A stretch of 64,000 nucleotides of DNA, from NCBI GenBank assembly GCA_002709405.1, contig PAQV01000060.1, positions 1 to 64,000 of the forward strand, read 5' to 3'. The position numbers were made by a program, and so were the translations under genes. Within the stretch, counting starts at the first letter, position 1. Each line of letters begins with the position of its first letter. Below the pieces are notes generated by a model. That model was not told where the DNA came from, ran no database searches, and worked only from the letters and a program-made list of their open reading frames with translations. The DNA comes from Paracoccaceae bacterium. GTDB taxonomy: Bacteria > Pseudomonadota > Alphaproteobacteria > Rhodobacterales > Rhodobacteraceae. Shown here in pieces: positions 53,107 through 63,070 of the stretch.

Positions 53107-54576
53107 ATGGATATCGAAGATTTCGTGGAAGAACCGGGCCGGGACGAGCTGGTCAAGCAGGTCCGGGCCAAGATCGACGCCCTGGGGATCGAATACCTCT
53201 ACCTGCAATTCGTGTCGGTCACCGGCAAGATCATGGGCAAGGGCATCCCGGCCGATCACTGGGAAAACGTGGCCAAGAAGGGGTTCCAGCTGGTCTATGG
53301 CTCGACCATGAACCTGTTCACCAACCGGGCGGGCGACTACATGGGCTATGGCCCGGAAGCCGCTGAACTGGTTGGCATTCCCGAGCCCGAGACCTTCATG
53401 CAGCTGCCCTGGGCCCCGGAAATCGGGCGCCTTTACTGCACGCTGTTCCGCAACCGCGAGGAAAAGGTCGACCCGGGCGCCTACCTGACGGCCGATTGCC
53501 GGGGCAACCTTCGCCGCATGCACAAGGCCTTCACCGAAAAGCACGGGCTGCAGCTGCGTATGGGCACCGAGCCGGAAATGATGTGGCTGAAGTACGACGA
53601 GAACGGCAAGCCCTCGGACGGCTATTCCAAGCCCTATTGCTACCACATCGACCAGTTTGAATCGCTGCGGCCGGTGTCGATGCAGGTCATCCGCTATGCC
53701 CGCAAGATGGGCCTGGACATGATCCAGGGCGACCACGAGGACGCGCCCGGCCAGCTGGAGCTGAACTGGACCTTCGATGACGTCCTGCGCAATGCCGACC
53801 GGCTGACGACCTACCGCCAGCTGTGTGCCCAGGTGGCGCGCGAAAACGGGATCTTTGCCTGTTTCATGACGAAGCCCTTCATGGGCGTGTCGGCTTCGGG
53901 CTGCCACCACAACATGTCGCTGTGGACGGCCGGCGAGGACGTGTTCAAGAAGGTCGGCAACGATCCGGACAACCTGCCGGGGCTGGAAGAGAACTACATG
54001 TATGTCTCGGGCGGGGATAACACCTTCATGCCCGATACGGACGACCCGCAGATGCCCGGGGCCACCGGCCTGAAGGCCATCGGCGGGGTGGTCGCCCACC
54101 TGCAGGCGCTGACGGCCATCGGGGCCTCCACCGTCAATTCCTACCGCCGGCTGTGGGACACGGGCTTCTGGGCGCCGGTCTTCAGCGACTGGGGCTTCCA
54201 GAACCGCACCACGGGCCTGCGCGTCTCGGCGCCAGGACGGTTCGAATACCGCAGCGTGGACAGCATGGTGAACCCGTATCTCATGGGTTCGACCCTGCTG
54301 GCGGCGATGGATGACGGGCTGGACAACAACCTCGACCCCGGCAAGCCGGAAGAGCGCAACATCTACGAGGCCATGGCCGAGGGCAAGAAGGTCAAGAAAC
54401 TGCCGATGTCCCTGGGCGAGGCGCTGATCCACCTGGAAAACGACGAGGTGGTCCAGCGCGGCCTTCCGGGCGAAATGTTCCGGCTGTACCATGAATACAA
54501 GTCGGACGAATGGGCGCGCTTCATGTCCACCGTCACCGATTGGGACAAGGACACCTACATGGAGTGCCTGCCGTGA
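53107..54576 (+). CDS. Glutamine-synthetase-like gamma-glutamyl-amide ligase
   Basis: A 489-residue protein of the glutamine synthetase superfamily. Catalytic-domain marks are GTEPEMMW, QGDHEDAPGQLELNW, FMTKPFMGVSASGCHHNMSLW and the C-terminal RFEYRS. The segment around DHEDAPGQ resembles gamma-glutamylmethylamide synthetase and related amine-glutamylating enzymes more than GlnA. It would join an amine to glutamate using ATP. The ATG at 53107 has GGAAGGGG upstream. It overlaps a P450 gene by one base and is divergent from amt. The amine is unknown: aniline-type or methylamine-type ligases are models. Confidence 0.8.
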   Translation: MDIEDFVEEPGRDELVKQVRAKIDALGIEYLYLQFVSVTGKIMGKGIPADHWENVAKKGFQLVYGSTMNLFTNRAGDYMGYGPEAAELVGIPEPETFMQLPWAPEIGRLYCTLFRNREEKVDPGAYLTADCRGNLRRMHKAFTEKHGLQLRMGTEPEMMWLKYDENGKPSDGYSKPYCYHIDQFESLRPVSMQVIRYARKMGLDMIQGDHEDAPGQLELNWTFDDVLRNADRLTTYRQLCAQVARENGIFACFMTKPFMGVSASGCHHNMSLWTAGEDVFKKVGNDPDNLPGLEENYMYVSGGDNTFMPDTDDPQMPGATGLKAIGGVVAHLQALTAIGASTVNSYRRLWDTGFWAPVFSDWGFQNRTTGLRVSAPGRFEYRSVDSMVNPYLMGSTLLAAMDDGLDNNLDPGKPEERNIYEAMAEGKKVKKLPMSLGEALIHLENDEVVQRGLPGEMFRLYHEYKSDEWARFMSTVTDWDKDTYMECLP

Positions 54577-55769
54577 TGATGTCGCTCGACGACGCGCCCT
54601 TCCTCGATGCCGCCAACCCGGCGTTTTCGCTGCGGTCGGACCCGGTGCGCGAGGCGCGCGCGGCCAGCTGGTTCGCCCGCACGCCCTATGGGCTGGCGGT
54701 GCTGCGCCACAAGGAGATGGGCGAATTGCTGACCCATGCGAGCCTGATCCAGGGCTCGCAGAACTGGCCGGAACTGAACGGGGTGACCTCGGGCGTGTTC
54801 CACGACTGGTGGAACCGGTCGATCCTGGTGACGGAAGGCGACGATCACTGGCGGCTGCGCAGGCTGGTGAACCCGGCGTTCTCGCCCAAGGTCGTCAAGG
54901 CGCTGATGCCCGATTTCGAGCGGATCGCCAATGACTTGGCGGATGGCTTTATCGCAAAGGGTGAATGCGATTTCATGGCCGAATTCGCCGACCCTTACGC
55001 GGCGCGGGTGCTGTGCCTGCTGCTGGGCCTGCCCGAAAGCGAGGCGCCCTTCATCCTGCGCACCTCGGCGACGATGGGGCTGGCGCTGGGGGTGAACTTC
55101 CCCTCGGTCACCGACCAGGTCGAGGCCGCGACGATCGAGCTTGGCGATTTCATCACCCAGGTCCTGGCCGAACGCCAGGCTAACCCGGGCGAGGACATCC
55201 TGTCGATCATGGTCCAGGCCCAGTCCGACGGCGACCGGCTGAGCGCCGAAGAGCTGCACAACCTGGCCCTGATGCTGGCCTTCGCGGGCGTCGACACCAC
55301 GCGCAACCAGCTGGGCCTGGGGATTTCCATGTTCATGGATCACCCCGCCCAATGGGAAGCCCTCACCGCCGACCCCTCGCTCGACATGGCGGCGGCGACC
55401 GAGGTCATGCGCATGCGCCCGACGATCACCTGGGTGACCCGCGAAGCCATCGAAACCTTTGAATACCGCGGTGTGACGATCCCCAAGGGCACGGTGATCC
55501 ACCTCTACTCGGAAAGCGCGGGCACCGACCCGGATGCCATGGGCGACGCCCCCTTCGACATCACCGCCAAGCGCGCCCGGAACTACGGTTTCGGAGGCGG
55601 CATCCACCATTGCCTGGGAAACCTGGTGGCCCGCAACGACATGGCCGTGGCCTACCGCGTGCTCTCCGCCCGCATGGGCCCGCCGAAGGCCGCCGGAGAG
55701 GCCACCTGGCTGGCCGACAGCGGCAACACCGGGCCGATCTCGCTACCGATCAGTTTCACGGCCCTGTAG
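54576..55769 (+). CDS. Cytochrome P450 monooxygenase
   Basis: A 397-residue soluble bacterial P450. The I-helix is AFAGVDTTRNQLG, the ExxR is in EVMRMRP and the haem thiolate Cys is in FGGGIHHCLGN (about residue 346). Residues EGDDHWRLRRLVNPAFS are the usual C-helix region. It starts in a TGATG overlap with the glutamine-synthetase-like ligase, so the two are translationally coupled, with GGAG 11 bases before. A GTG three bases upstream is possible. No ferredoxin or reductase is encoded next to it. Oxidation of a glutamylated amine is an inference. Confidence 0.9.
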   Translation: MMSLDDAPFLDAANPAFSLRSDPVREARAASWFARTPYGLAVLRHKEMGELLTHASLIQGSQNWPELNGVTSGVFHDWWNRSILVTEGDDHWRLRRLVNPAFSPKVVKALMPDFERIANDLADGFIAKGECDFMAEFADPYAARVLCLLLGLPESEAPFILRTSATMGLALGVNFPSVTDQVEAATIELGDFITQVLAERQANPGEDILSIMVQAQSDGDRLSAEELHNLALMLAFAGVDTTRNQLGLGISMFMDHPAQWEALTADPSLDMAAATEVMRMRPTITWVTREAIETFEYRGVTIPKGTVIHLYSESAGTDPDAMGDAPFDITAKRARNYGFGGGIHHCLGNLVARNDMAVAYRVLSARMGPPKAAGEATWLADSGNTGPISLPISFTAL

Positions 55770-55954
55770 GACGCCCTATGGATACGCCGGCGCGGGCTGT
55801 GATGTCCGGCCGGCGTATTTGGACAAAGGTGAAACAGGGGCGCGGCGCCCTGATCCCGGCAGCGCGTCCGGTGGGACCAAAGCGATGCCCCTGTCTTCAT
55901 CTTTGCAAAAATACGCATTTCCCGACCCAACCGTTCGCCCCGCGGCCGGGCCCT

Positions 55955-57478
55955 TCAGCGCAGCCGTGCCGCGATCTTTCCGGCCCCAAGGCTGCCGATG
56001 ATCATCGAAGGCGCATTGGTGTTGCCCGAGGTGATGCGGGGCATGATCGAGGCGTCGGCGACCGACAATCCATCCACGCCGCGAACGGCAAGGTTCGTCG
56101 GGTCGACCACGGCCATGTCATCGGTGCCCATGCGGGCGGTGCCGACCGGGTGGTAGATGCTGTCGGCTGTGGCGCGCACCACGGCGTCGAGATCGGCGTT
56201 GGTGGTGACTGCGGGACCGGGGCGCAACTCGTCGCCGGTGATCGCGGCAAGGCTGGGTTGGCGGCAGAGGTCGCGCAGCATTTTCAGGCCCTCTCGCAGG
56301 ATGCGGCGGTCGGTGTCCGAGGCCAGGTAATTGGGGTCGATCAGGGGGTTCTTGCCGGGGTCGGCTGAGGCCAGGCGCAGGGTGCCCCGGCTTTCGGGTT
56401 GCAGCTGCGTGGTGTCGATGGCGAAGCCGTGGCCGCGATCGTCCGCCGTGGCCCCGTCGAAGGCCAGCGCGTTGATGAAATGCAGCTGGGTATCGGGGGC
56501 CGGGCTGGTGGGATCGAGCCTGAGGAACGCTCCGGCCTCCAGCCCTTGCAGGCGACCCGCGCCTTGCCCGGTGGCCAGGTATTGCGCGCCGGTGGCCAGG
56601 TAATTGGGGAACTTGGCGTGATCCCAAAGGGACAGCGGCTGGGTCATGCGGTGCTTGACCTTGACCTCGAGGTGGTCGTGCAGGTTGGCCCCCACGCCCG
56701 GCAGGTCCGCATGGACGGCGATCCCGTGGCCCGCAAGATGGTCCGCGGGGCCGAGACCCGACAGCATCATCAGGTGCGGGGTGCCGATGGCACCCGTGGC
56801 CAGAACGACGTGACCGGCCCGGATCTCTTCCTGGGCCAGCCGGACGCCGGTGACCTTTGTGCCGCCCAGCAGGCCCAGCACCTGGGCGCCGGTCTTGATG
56901 GTCAGGTTGGGCCTGCCCTTGGCCCGGCCCAGGAACCCGGCGGCGGCCGAGTGGCGGCGGCCCTCGACCACGTTCAGGCGGAAGAGGCCAAAGCCGTCCT
57001 CGCGCCCGTCGACCGTGTCGTGCACCGGAAAGCCCATTTCGCCGCCTGCCGCGACGAAGGCGTCGTAGGCGGGGCCGGAGGGCGGGGCGGTCGGGGTCAT
57101 GATCTCTTCGACCTCGGCCAGCACCGGCGCGACCGAGGCCCAGTCCCAGCCGGGGCAGTCCCAGGCGTCGTAATCGGAGGGATGGCCGACCACCCAGACC
57201 ATGGCGTTGATGCCCGAGGACCCGCCCATGACCCGCCCGCGCGGGACGTAAAGCTTGCGCCCGTCCATGTGCGCCTGGGGCACGGTTTCGTAGTGCCAGT
57301 TCCAGTGCGGCGCGGCGATGGCCTTGGCGACGCCGGCGGGCATGGTCAGGTAGGGGTGGCGGCCGGGAGGGCCGGCTTCCAGCAGGAGAACCTCGCAGGT
57401 GGGATCGCGGGACAGGCCCTCGGCCAGGGCGCAGCCGGCCGAGCCCGCGCCCACGACGATGACGTCGTAGCCCTTCAT
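55955..57478 (-). CDS. GMC family FAD oxidoreductase (choline-dehydrogenase-like)
   Basis: A 507-residue flavoprotein of the glucose-methanol-choline group. The FAD motif is VIVVGAGSAGCALAEGLS, with the GMC signature blocks RGRVMGGSSGINAMVW and LATGAIGTPHLMMLSGLG. The active-site region is YHPVGTARMG at the end. It oxidises an alcohol. No betB or transporter is adjacent, so it is not obviously betA. It is coupled by ATGA to the upstream alpha/beta hydrolase gene and ends the minus-strand three-gene operon. Confidence 0.86.
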   Translation of the reverse strand: MKGYDVIVVGAGSAGCALAEGLSRDPTCEVLLLEAGPPGRHPYLTMPAGVAKAIAAPHWNWHYETVPQAHMDGRKLYVPRGRVMGGSSGINAMVWVVGHPSDYDAWDCPGWDWASVAPVLAEVEEIMTPTAPPSGPAYDAFVAAGGEMGFPVHDTVDGREDGFGLFRLNVVEGRRHSAAAGFLGRAKGRPNLTIKTGAQVLGLLGGTKVTGVRLAQEEIRAGHVVLATGAIGTPHLMMLSGLGPADHLAGHGIAVHADLPGVGANLHDHLEVKVKHRMTQPLSLWDHAKFPNYLATGAQYLATGQGAGRLQGLEAGAFLRLDPTSPAPDTQLHFINALAFDGATADDRGHGFAIDTTQLQPESRGTLRLASADPGKNPLIDPNYLASDTDRRILREGLKMLRDLCRQPSLAAITGDELRPGPAVTTNADLDAVVRATADSIYHPVGTARMGTDDMAVVDPTNLAVRGVDGLSVADASIMPRITSGNTNAPSMIIGSLGAGKIAARLR

Positions 57479-58482
57479 GCCAGCAATTCCCTCAGGGCGG
57501 CGTCGACGAAATCGGTGTCGGCCTGCAGCTTGCCGCCGCCGGCGTAATGGCCCCAGATCGACTCGATCACGCGCAGCTCGGCGTTGGGCATCCTGGCCAC
57601 CTCGGCGGCGTTGTCTTCGGGCGGGAAGTAGAAATCGGTGCGCCCCGGCATGATGATGGACCGCGCGGTGATCGCCCCCAGGGCCGCGTCGCGGTCGCCG
57701 TTGTAGATCGGGTTGTCCGAGATATCGCAGGCCTGCCAGGTGGCGATCAGCGACAGCATGTCATTGGCATCGCGGGGGAAATAGGCCCCGTCCCAGGCGC
57801 GTTTCAGGTAATCTTCGAGCGACGAGAACCCCAGGTCGCGCCATTTCTCCTGGCGGTACCATTCCTGGCTGAGCGCCCAGCCGGCCCAGACCCGGCCCTG
57901 GGCGGTGAACCCGCGCCAGGGCTGTTCCTTGTAATAGCCGTTCATCCAGGCCGGATCGGTGATCAGCGCGTATTTCACCCCTTCGAGGAAGACATGGGTG
58001 TGGGGCGCGGTGATGGCCTGGCCGCAGAAGCAGGACATCGCCCGGACACGATCCGGGAACAGCGCCGCCCAGTGATAGCTTTGCTGGCCGCCCATCGACC
58101 AGCCACAGACCAGGCGGATCTCTTCGATGCCCCAAAGCTCGCGCAGCATCCGTTCCTGCATCATGACGTTGTCGTAATGGGTGACCAGCGGGAAGTCGGG
58201 CCCGAAGAGCGGCGGCGCCGTGTTCGAGGGCGAGGACGACAGCCCGTTGCCCAGCGTGTTGGGCACGATGATGAAGTACTTCGCCGGGTCCAGTGCCATG
58301 CCCGGCCCGATCAGGGGGGGCTGGTCGTCATGGGTGCCGGCATAGCGCGTGGGGTAGACGATGACATTGTCGCGGGCCGCGTTCAGCTCGCCATAGGTGA
58401 CATAGGCGATGGTGGCGTCGGGCAGGGTCAGGCCCGATTGCAGCACGACATTGCCGGCCTTGTAGATCATGTAGTCGCTCAT
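57475..58482 (-). CDS. Alpha/beta hydrolase, MetX-like fold
   Basis: A 335-residue alpha/beta hydrolase. The nucleophile serine is in CGWSMGGQQSYHW, the acid probably in MPGRTDFYFPPEDN, and the histidine in SIWGHYAGGG. The overall layout (VIVYPTRYAGTHDDQ, PNTLGNGLSSSPSN) resembles the homoserine O-acetyltransferase-like group, many members of which are plain hydrolases. The start at 58482 lies in an ATGA overlap with the amidotransferase gene. The stop overlaps the GMC oxidoreductase. The substrate is unknown, possibly an amide or ester formed in this pathway. Confidence 0.83.
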   Translation of the reverse strand: MSDYMIYKAGNVVLQSGLTLPDATIAYVTYGELNAARDNVIVYPTRYAGTHDDQPPLIGPGMALDPAKYFIIVPNTLGNGLSSSPSNTAPPLFGPDFPLVTHYDNVMMQERMLRELWGIEEIRLVCGWSMGGQQSYHWAALFPDRVRAMSCFCGQAITAPHTHVFLEGVKYALITDPAWMNGYYKEQPWRGFTAQGRVWAGWALSQEWYRQEKWRDLGFSSLEDYLKRAWDGAYFPRDANDMLSLIATWQACDISDNPIYNGDRDAALGAITARSIIMPGRTDFYFPPEDNAAEVARMPNAELRVIESIWGHYAGGGKLQADTDFVDAALRELLA

Positions 58483-59198
58483 GGTCGGGGCTCCGTTGGG
58501 ATGCCGGTGACACGGCACCAATTGGTGAAGAGGCTGCGGGCGTTGGCGGCGAAGGTGTCGGCATGGCTGGCCACCTGGGCTTCGAACAGCTCGGCGCCGC
58601 CGGGGCCGAGCTCGCGGTCGAGAATGGCGGCCGAGGCGGGGATCTGCGCCCAGTGGGTGATCGTGCCGGGCAGGACCTCGGGGTGGGATTGCATCGAAAA
58701 GGCGGTGGCGCCGATGCGCATGGCCTGGACCCGGCAGGTCGGAGAGGTGGCCGTCAGGGTCGCGCCGTCGGGCAGGTCGGTGACCTGGACGCCGTGCCAC
58801 TGGGCGACGGGAAACGGCGCGGCCATCCCGTCGAACAGGGTGGATCCGGGCAGGGGCGTGACCTCGCAGACCCCGGTTTCCGCCCCGCCATAGGCGCAGC
58901 GCCCGCCAAGCGCATCGGCCAGTAGCTGGTGGCCCAGGCAGATGCCGAAATAGGGTAGGTGGCGCGAGATGGCCTCGCGGATGAAGGCCTTTTCGTCCAC
59001 CAGCCAGGGATAAAGGTCCTCCTGGAAGACATCCTGCGCGCCGCCCATGACCCAGAGCGCGTCAATGCCATCAAGGCCGGGCAGGGCGTCGCCCTGGTCC
59101 AGTTCCACCGTGGTTATGTCGTGCCCGGCCCCGGTGATCATCGGCAGGAAGGCGGCCGGATGGGTCCCCGGGTCATGCTGCAGCACCAGAAAATGCAT
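58479..59198 (-). CDS. Class I glutamine amidotransferase-like protein
   Basis: A 239-residue GATase1 domain protein, like the glutaminase half of GMP synthase standing alone. The nucleophile cysteine is in YFGICLGHQLLA and the His-Glu pair in SMQSHPEVLP. Such lone domains can act as gamma-glutamyl hydrolases; in aniline catabolism a GATase-like protein accompanies a glutamine-synthetase-like ligase. The start at 59198 has GGAGAG five bases upstream. It is the first gene of the minus-strand operon with the hydrolase and GMC genes. Confidence 0.85.
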   Translation of the reverse strand: MHFLVLQHDPGTHPAAFLPMITGAGHDITTVELDQGDALPGLDGIDALWVMGGAQDVFQEDLYPWLVDEKAFIREAISRHLPYFGICLGHQLLADALGGRCAYGGAETGVCEVTPLPGSTLFDGMAAPFPVAQWHGVQVTDLPDGATLTATSPTCRVQAMRIGATAFSMQSHPEVLPGTITHWAQIPASAAILDRELGPGGAELFEAQVASHADTFAANARSLFTNWCRVTGIPTEPRP

Positions 59199-59369
59199 GG
59201 GTCTCTCCGCCGTTGGCACAGGCGCTGCCCGTTCCTTGGGCAAATGCTCTGCGTGCCCCAGAAATCCCACCAACGGGTCGGGACGTCCAGAAAAAGAAGT
59301 TGCTTCTTGGGAAAACTATCTCACCATGAGGAAAAATTCGGCATAGGTTCAGATGCGGGGAGTTGAGTG

Positions 59370-60716
59370 ATGCGGATATGTGTGATCGGGGCCGGGCCGT
59401 CGGGGTTGGCGCAGTTGCGGGCCTTTCAGTCGGCGAAGGAAAAGGGCGAGGAGATCCCCGAGATCGTCTGCTATGAAAAGCAGCCCGACTGGGGCGGGTT
59501 GTGGCGCTATGACTGGCGCACGGGGGTGGATGAATATGCCAACCCGGTCCATGCCTCGATGTACCGCTACCTGTGGTCGAACGGCCCGAAGGAAGGTCTT
59601 GAATTCGCGGATTATTCCTTTGATGAGCACTTCGGCAAGCCGATCGCGTCCTACCCGCCGCGGGCGGTGCTCTTCGACTATATCGAGGGCCGGGTGAAGA
59701 AGGCCGGCGTGCGCGACTGGATCCAGTTTTCGACGGTGGTGCGGGATGTGTCCTTTGACGGCGACATGTTCACGGTCACCGCGCGCAACGGCGAAACCGA
59801 CACCGAAACCAAGGAGCTTTTCGACCACGTCATCGTGGCCTCGGGGCATTTCTCGTTCCCCAACGTGCCCTATTACCCGGGGTTCGAGGGCTTCAACGGG
59901 CGCATCCTGCACGCCCATGACTTCCGCGATGCGCGCGAGTTCGAGGGCAAGGACATCCTGATCCTGGGCACGTCCTATTCGGCCGAGGACATCGGGTCCC
60001 AGTGCTGGAAATACGGGGCCAAGTCGATCACCGTGGCGCACCGGACCGCGCCGATGGGCTTTGACTGGCCCGACAACTGGGCCGAGGTGCCCGCGCTGGA
60101 GCGGGTCGAGGGCAAGACGGCCTATTTCATCGACGGCACGTCGAAGACGGTCGATGCGATCATCCTGTGCACCGGCTACAAGCACCATTTCCCCTTCCTG
60201 GGCGACGATCTGCGCCTGAAGACGGCGAACCGGCTGGCGGCGAGCGATCTCTACAAGGGCGTGGTCTGGACCGGCAATCCGAAGCTGTTCTACCTGGGCA
60301 TGCAGGACCAGTGGTTCACCTTCAACATGTTCGATGCCCAGGCCTGGTGGGTGCGCGATGCCATCCTGGGCAAGATCGCCCTGCCGGATGAGGCGGCCAT
60401 GGAGGCCGACTGGCAGAAGCGCCAGGCCGACGAGGATGCGGTGGCCGACGATTACGGGGCGATCGTCTACCAGGGCGATTACGTCAAGGAGCTGATCGCT
60501 GAAACCGACTACCCGTCCTTCAATGTCGAAGGGGCCAACCAGGCGTTCTTCGAATGGAAGAAGCACAAGAAGAAGGGGATCATGTCGTTCCGTGACCATG
60601 GCTACGTGTCGCCGATGACCGGGACCATGGCGCCTCCGCACCATACGCGGTGGAAGGATGCGCTGGACGACAGCCTGGAAAGTTATCTGCAGACCGCGGC
60701 GGACGCGGCGGAATAA
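59370..60716 (+). CDS. tmm: Trimethylamine monooxygenase
   Basis: A 448-residue flavin-containing monooxygenase. FAD motif [19 protein letters not shown] signature in [11 protein letters not shown] and NADPH motif in [14 protein letters not shown] are all present. Long stretches match marine Tmm as I remember it ([38 protein letters not shown]). Tmm oxidises trimethylamine to trimethylamine N-oxide with NADPH and O2. GGGGAG lies seven bases before the ATG at 59370. It overlaps tdm by one base, and the tmm-tdm order supports the call strongly. Confidence 0.93.
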   Translation: MRICVIGAGPSGLAQLRAFQSAKEKGEEIPEIVCYEKQPDWGGLWRYDWRTGVDEYANPVHASMYRYLWSNGPKEGLEFADYSFDEHFGKPIASYPPRAVLFDYIEGRVKKAGVRDWIQFSTVVRDVSFDGDMFTVTARNGETDTETKELFDHVIVASGHFSFPNVPYYPGFEGFNGRILHAHDFRDAREFEGKDILILGTSYSAEDIGSQCWKYGAKSITVAHRTAPMGFDWPDNWAEVPALERVEGKTAYFIDGTSKTVDAIILCTGYKHHFPFLGDDLRLKTANRLAASDLYKGVVWTGNPKLFYLGMQDQWFTFNMFDAQAWWVRDAILGKIALPDEAAMEADWQKRQADEDAVADDYGAIVYQGDYVKELIAETDYPSFNVEGANQAFFEWKKHKKKGIMSFRDHGYVSPMTGTMAPPHHTRWKDALDDSLESYLQTAADAAE

Positions 60717-63070
60717 TGGGCCTTCTGGAACGGCCGGGCGAGCGGTCGGGCGTTGTGCAACCCGGCCTGCCTGTCCTGCCGCCCGGGACCGAACGTCACC
60801 ATGTCCCCGGTGGCGGGTCCCGGGCGGTCCGTATCGCGGCCGGCGACGAGGTCATCGTCGTCGACCGCGAAGGCGGACAGCGGGGCGAGCTGCTGGCCTT
60901 CGGGCGCGACGGCCGGCCGGATGCCGGTTTGCTTGGGGCCCAGGCGTCCGTTCCGGCGGATGGGCTGCGGGCGGCGCTGCTGGCCAGCGGATCCGGCCGG
61001 GCTGTCGCCGATACGCTGACACGCGCGGGCTGCGACCTGGACAGCGCTAGGGCCATTGCGGTCCACGGGCCCGACAGCCGGCCCGGAGACAGCCAGTCCC
61101 TCATCGCCCAGGACGACGCCCTGATCGTGCTGGCCGCCCCGGGCGGCACGATGAGCCCCCATGACCAGGACACGGCCACCGATCTTTACCTTTATATCCG
61201 CCGCTCGGCGATCAAGACCGCGGGCCTGCACCTGCCCCCCGATCCGCTGGCCGAGCCACTGCTCGACCGCACCATTCAGCCGGGCGAGGCCTTTGTCTAC
61301 GAGGTCCCCAAGGGCGCCTATATCCAGATCCTCGACGTGCAGGGGCGGGAATGTTCGGACTTCCAGGCGTTCTCGGCCCGGTCGGTGGACCGCGGCCAGC
61401 CGCGCGAGATCGACCCCACGGCCACCCGGTCGATGACCGGCACGATCTACCCCAAGCCGGGCCTGCACGCGAAATACTGGAACACCGACCTGGAGCCGCT
61501 GGTCGAGATCGTCCAGGACACCTGCGGGCGGCATGACACCTTCGGGCTGGCCTGCACGGCGAAGTTCTACGAGGACATGGGCTATCCCGGCCATGTCAAT
61601 TGCACCGACAACATGAACGCCGGGCTTGACCCTTACGGCATCGCGCCGCGCGGGGGCTGGCCGGCGGTGAACTTCTTCTTCAACACCCAGCTTGACGACA
61701 CCCATGCCATCGCCACCGACGAACCCTGGTCCCGGCCCGGCGATTATGTGCTGGTGCAGGCCTTGACCGACCTGGTCTGCGTGTCGACGGCCTGTCCCGA
61801 CGACATCGACCCGGCCAACGGCTGGACCCCGACCGAAATCCAGCTGCGCACCTACCGCGACACCGAACGCTTCCCGCGCTCGATCGGTTGGCGCAAGACC
61901 CCGGAGGATGACGTGGAAGAGACCAAGCAGACCGGCTTTCACGAATGCTTTGCCCGCCACACCCGCGATTTCGTCGAATACCACGGGTATTGGCTGCCGA
62001 ACTGCTTTCCGGGCGTGGGCAGTCTGGGCGAATACTGGGCCTGCCGCGAAAAGGCGGCGATCATGGATCTGTCGCCCCTGCGCAAGTACGAGGTCACGGG
62101 GCCCGACGCCGAAGCCCTGATGCAGCTGTGCGCCACGCGCAACGTGGCCAAGCTGGCCGTGGGGCAGGTGGTCTATACGGCGATCTGCGCCGATCACGGG
62201 GGCATGATCGACGACGGCACGATCTTCCGCATGGGCGATCATGCCTTCCGCTGGATCGGGGGGACCGACGACAGCGGGCTGTGGCTGCGCGAGATGGCCG
62301 AAAAGCACGGGCTGAACGCCCATGTGCGCAACGCGACCGACCAGCTGTGCAACGTGGCCGTGCAGGGCCGGCTGAGCCGCGCGATCCTGGCCAGCATCTT
62401 CTGGACCCCGCCATTGCAGCCCACCGTCGAGGAACTGGGCTGGTTCCGCTTCACCATTGCGCGGATCGGCGGCTATGACGGCGTGCCGGTGGTGATCAGC
62501 CGCACGGGCTATACCGGAGAGCTGGGCTACGAGGTCTTCTGCCACCCAAAGGACGCCACGGCGGTCTTCGATGCGATCTGGGAGGCCGGGCAGCCGATGG
62601 GGATGCAGCCGCTGGGGCTGGCCGCGCTGGACATGCTGCGGATCGAAAGCGGGCTGGCCTTTGCCGGGCACGAGTTCGACGACCAGACCGACCCATTTGA
62701 GGCAGGCATCGGTTTTACCGTGCCCCTAAAGAACGACGTGCAGTTCATCGGCCGGCCGGCGCTGGAAACCCGCAAGGCCAGCCCGCAGAAAAAGCTGGTG
62801 GGCCTTGAAATCGAGGCCAACGAGGTGCCGGGCCATGGCGATTGCGTGCGGCTGGGGCGGGTGCAGGTGGGGGTGATCACCTCGGCCACGCGGTCTCCGA
62901 TCCTGGACAAGACGATCGCGCTGGCCCGGGTCTTTGCCGACCATGCCGAGCCGGGCACCGACCTGGAGGTCGGCCAGCTGGACGGTCACCAGAAGCGCCT
63001 GAAGGCAAAGGTGGTGCCGTTCCCGCATTTCGATCCGACGAAATCCCGCGCCAAGGGGGAGTATGACTGA
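60716..63070 (+). CDS. tdm: Trimethylamine N-oxide demethylase
   Basis: A 784-residue protein with the Tdm layout: an N-terminal DUF1989 zinc domain (about 170-400; QGRECSDFQAF, DTCGRHDTFGLAC and HVNCTDN supply Cys and Asp ligands) and a C-terminal GcvT-like tetrahydrofolate domain (about 430-780; YTGELGYEVFC, RIESGLAFAGHEF). It splits TMAO into dimethylamine and formaldehyde, and the GcvT part can trap the formaldehyde on folate. Start ATG shares a base with the tmm stop (TAATG). It overlaps the next gene by eight bases. Confidence 0.93.
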   Translation: MGLLERPGERSGVVQPGLPVLPPGTERHHVPGGGSRAVRIAAGDEVIVVDREGGQRGELLAFGRDGRPDAGLLGAQASVPADGLRAALLASGSGRAVADTLTRAGCDLDSARAIAVHGPDSRPGDSQSLIAQDDALIVLAAPGGTMSPHDQDTATDLYLYIRRSAIKTAGLHLPPDPLAEPLLDRTIQPGEAFVYEVPKGAYIQILDVQGRECSDFQAFSARSVDRGQPREIDPTATRSMTGTIYPKPGLHAKYWNTDLEPLVEIVQDTCGRHDTFGLACTAKFYEDMGYPGHVNCTDNMNAGLDPYGIAPRGGWPAVNFFFNTQLDDTHAIATDEPWSRPGDYVLVQALTDLVCVSTACPDDIDPANGWTPTEIQLRTYRDTERFPRSIGWRKTPEDDVEETKQTGFHECFARHTRDFVEYHGYWLPNCFPGVGSLGEYWACREKAAIMDLSPLRKYEVTGPDAEALMQLCATRNVAKLAVGQVVYTAICADHGGMIDDGTIFRMGDHAFRWIGGTDDSGLWLREMAEKHGLNAHVRNATDQLCNVAVQGRLSRAILASIFWTPPLQPTVEELGWFRFTIARIGGYDGVPVVISRTGYTGELGYEVFCHPKDATAVFDAIWEAGQPMGMQPLGLAALDMLRIESGLAFAGHEFDDQTDPFEAGIGFTVPLKNDVQFIGRPALETRKASPQKKLVGLEIEANEVPGHGDCVRLGRVQVGVITSATRSPILDKTIALARVFADHAEPGTDLEVGQLDGHQKRLKAKVVPFPHFDPTKSRAKGEYD

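Noticed and set aside
55955-57478. Choline dehydrogenase betA
   Set aside because: Family is right, but betaine aldehyde dehydrogenase, betC/betI and a choline carrier are all absent nearby, so only a GMC-family call is supported.
57475-58482. Homoserine O-acetyltransferase metX
   Set aside because: The fold is MetX-like, but the gene is in an operon with a GATase and a GMC oxidoreductase and not with methionine genes; kept as a hydrolase.
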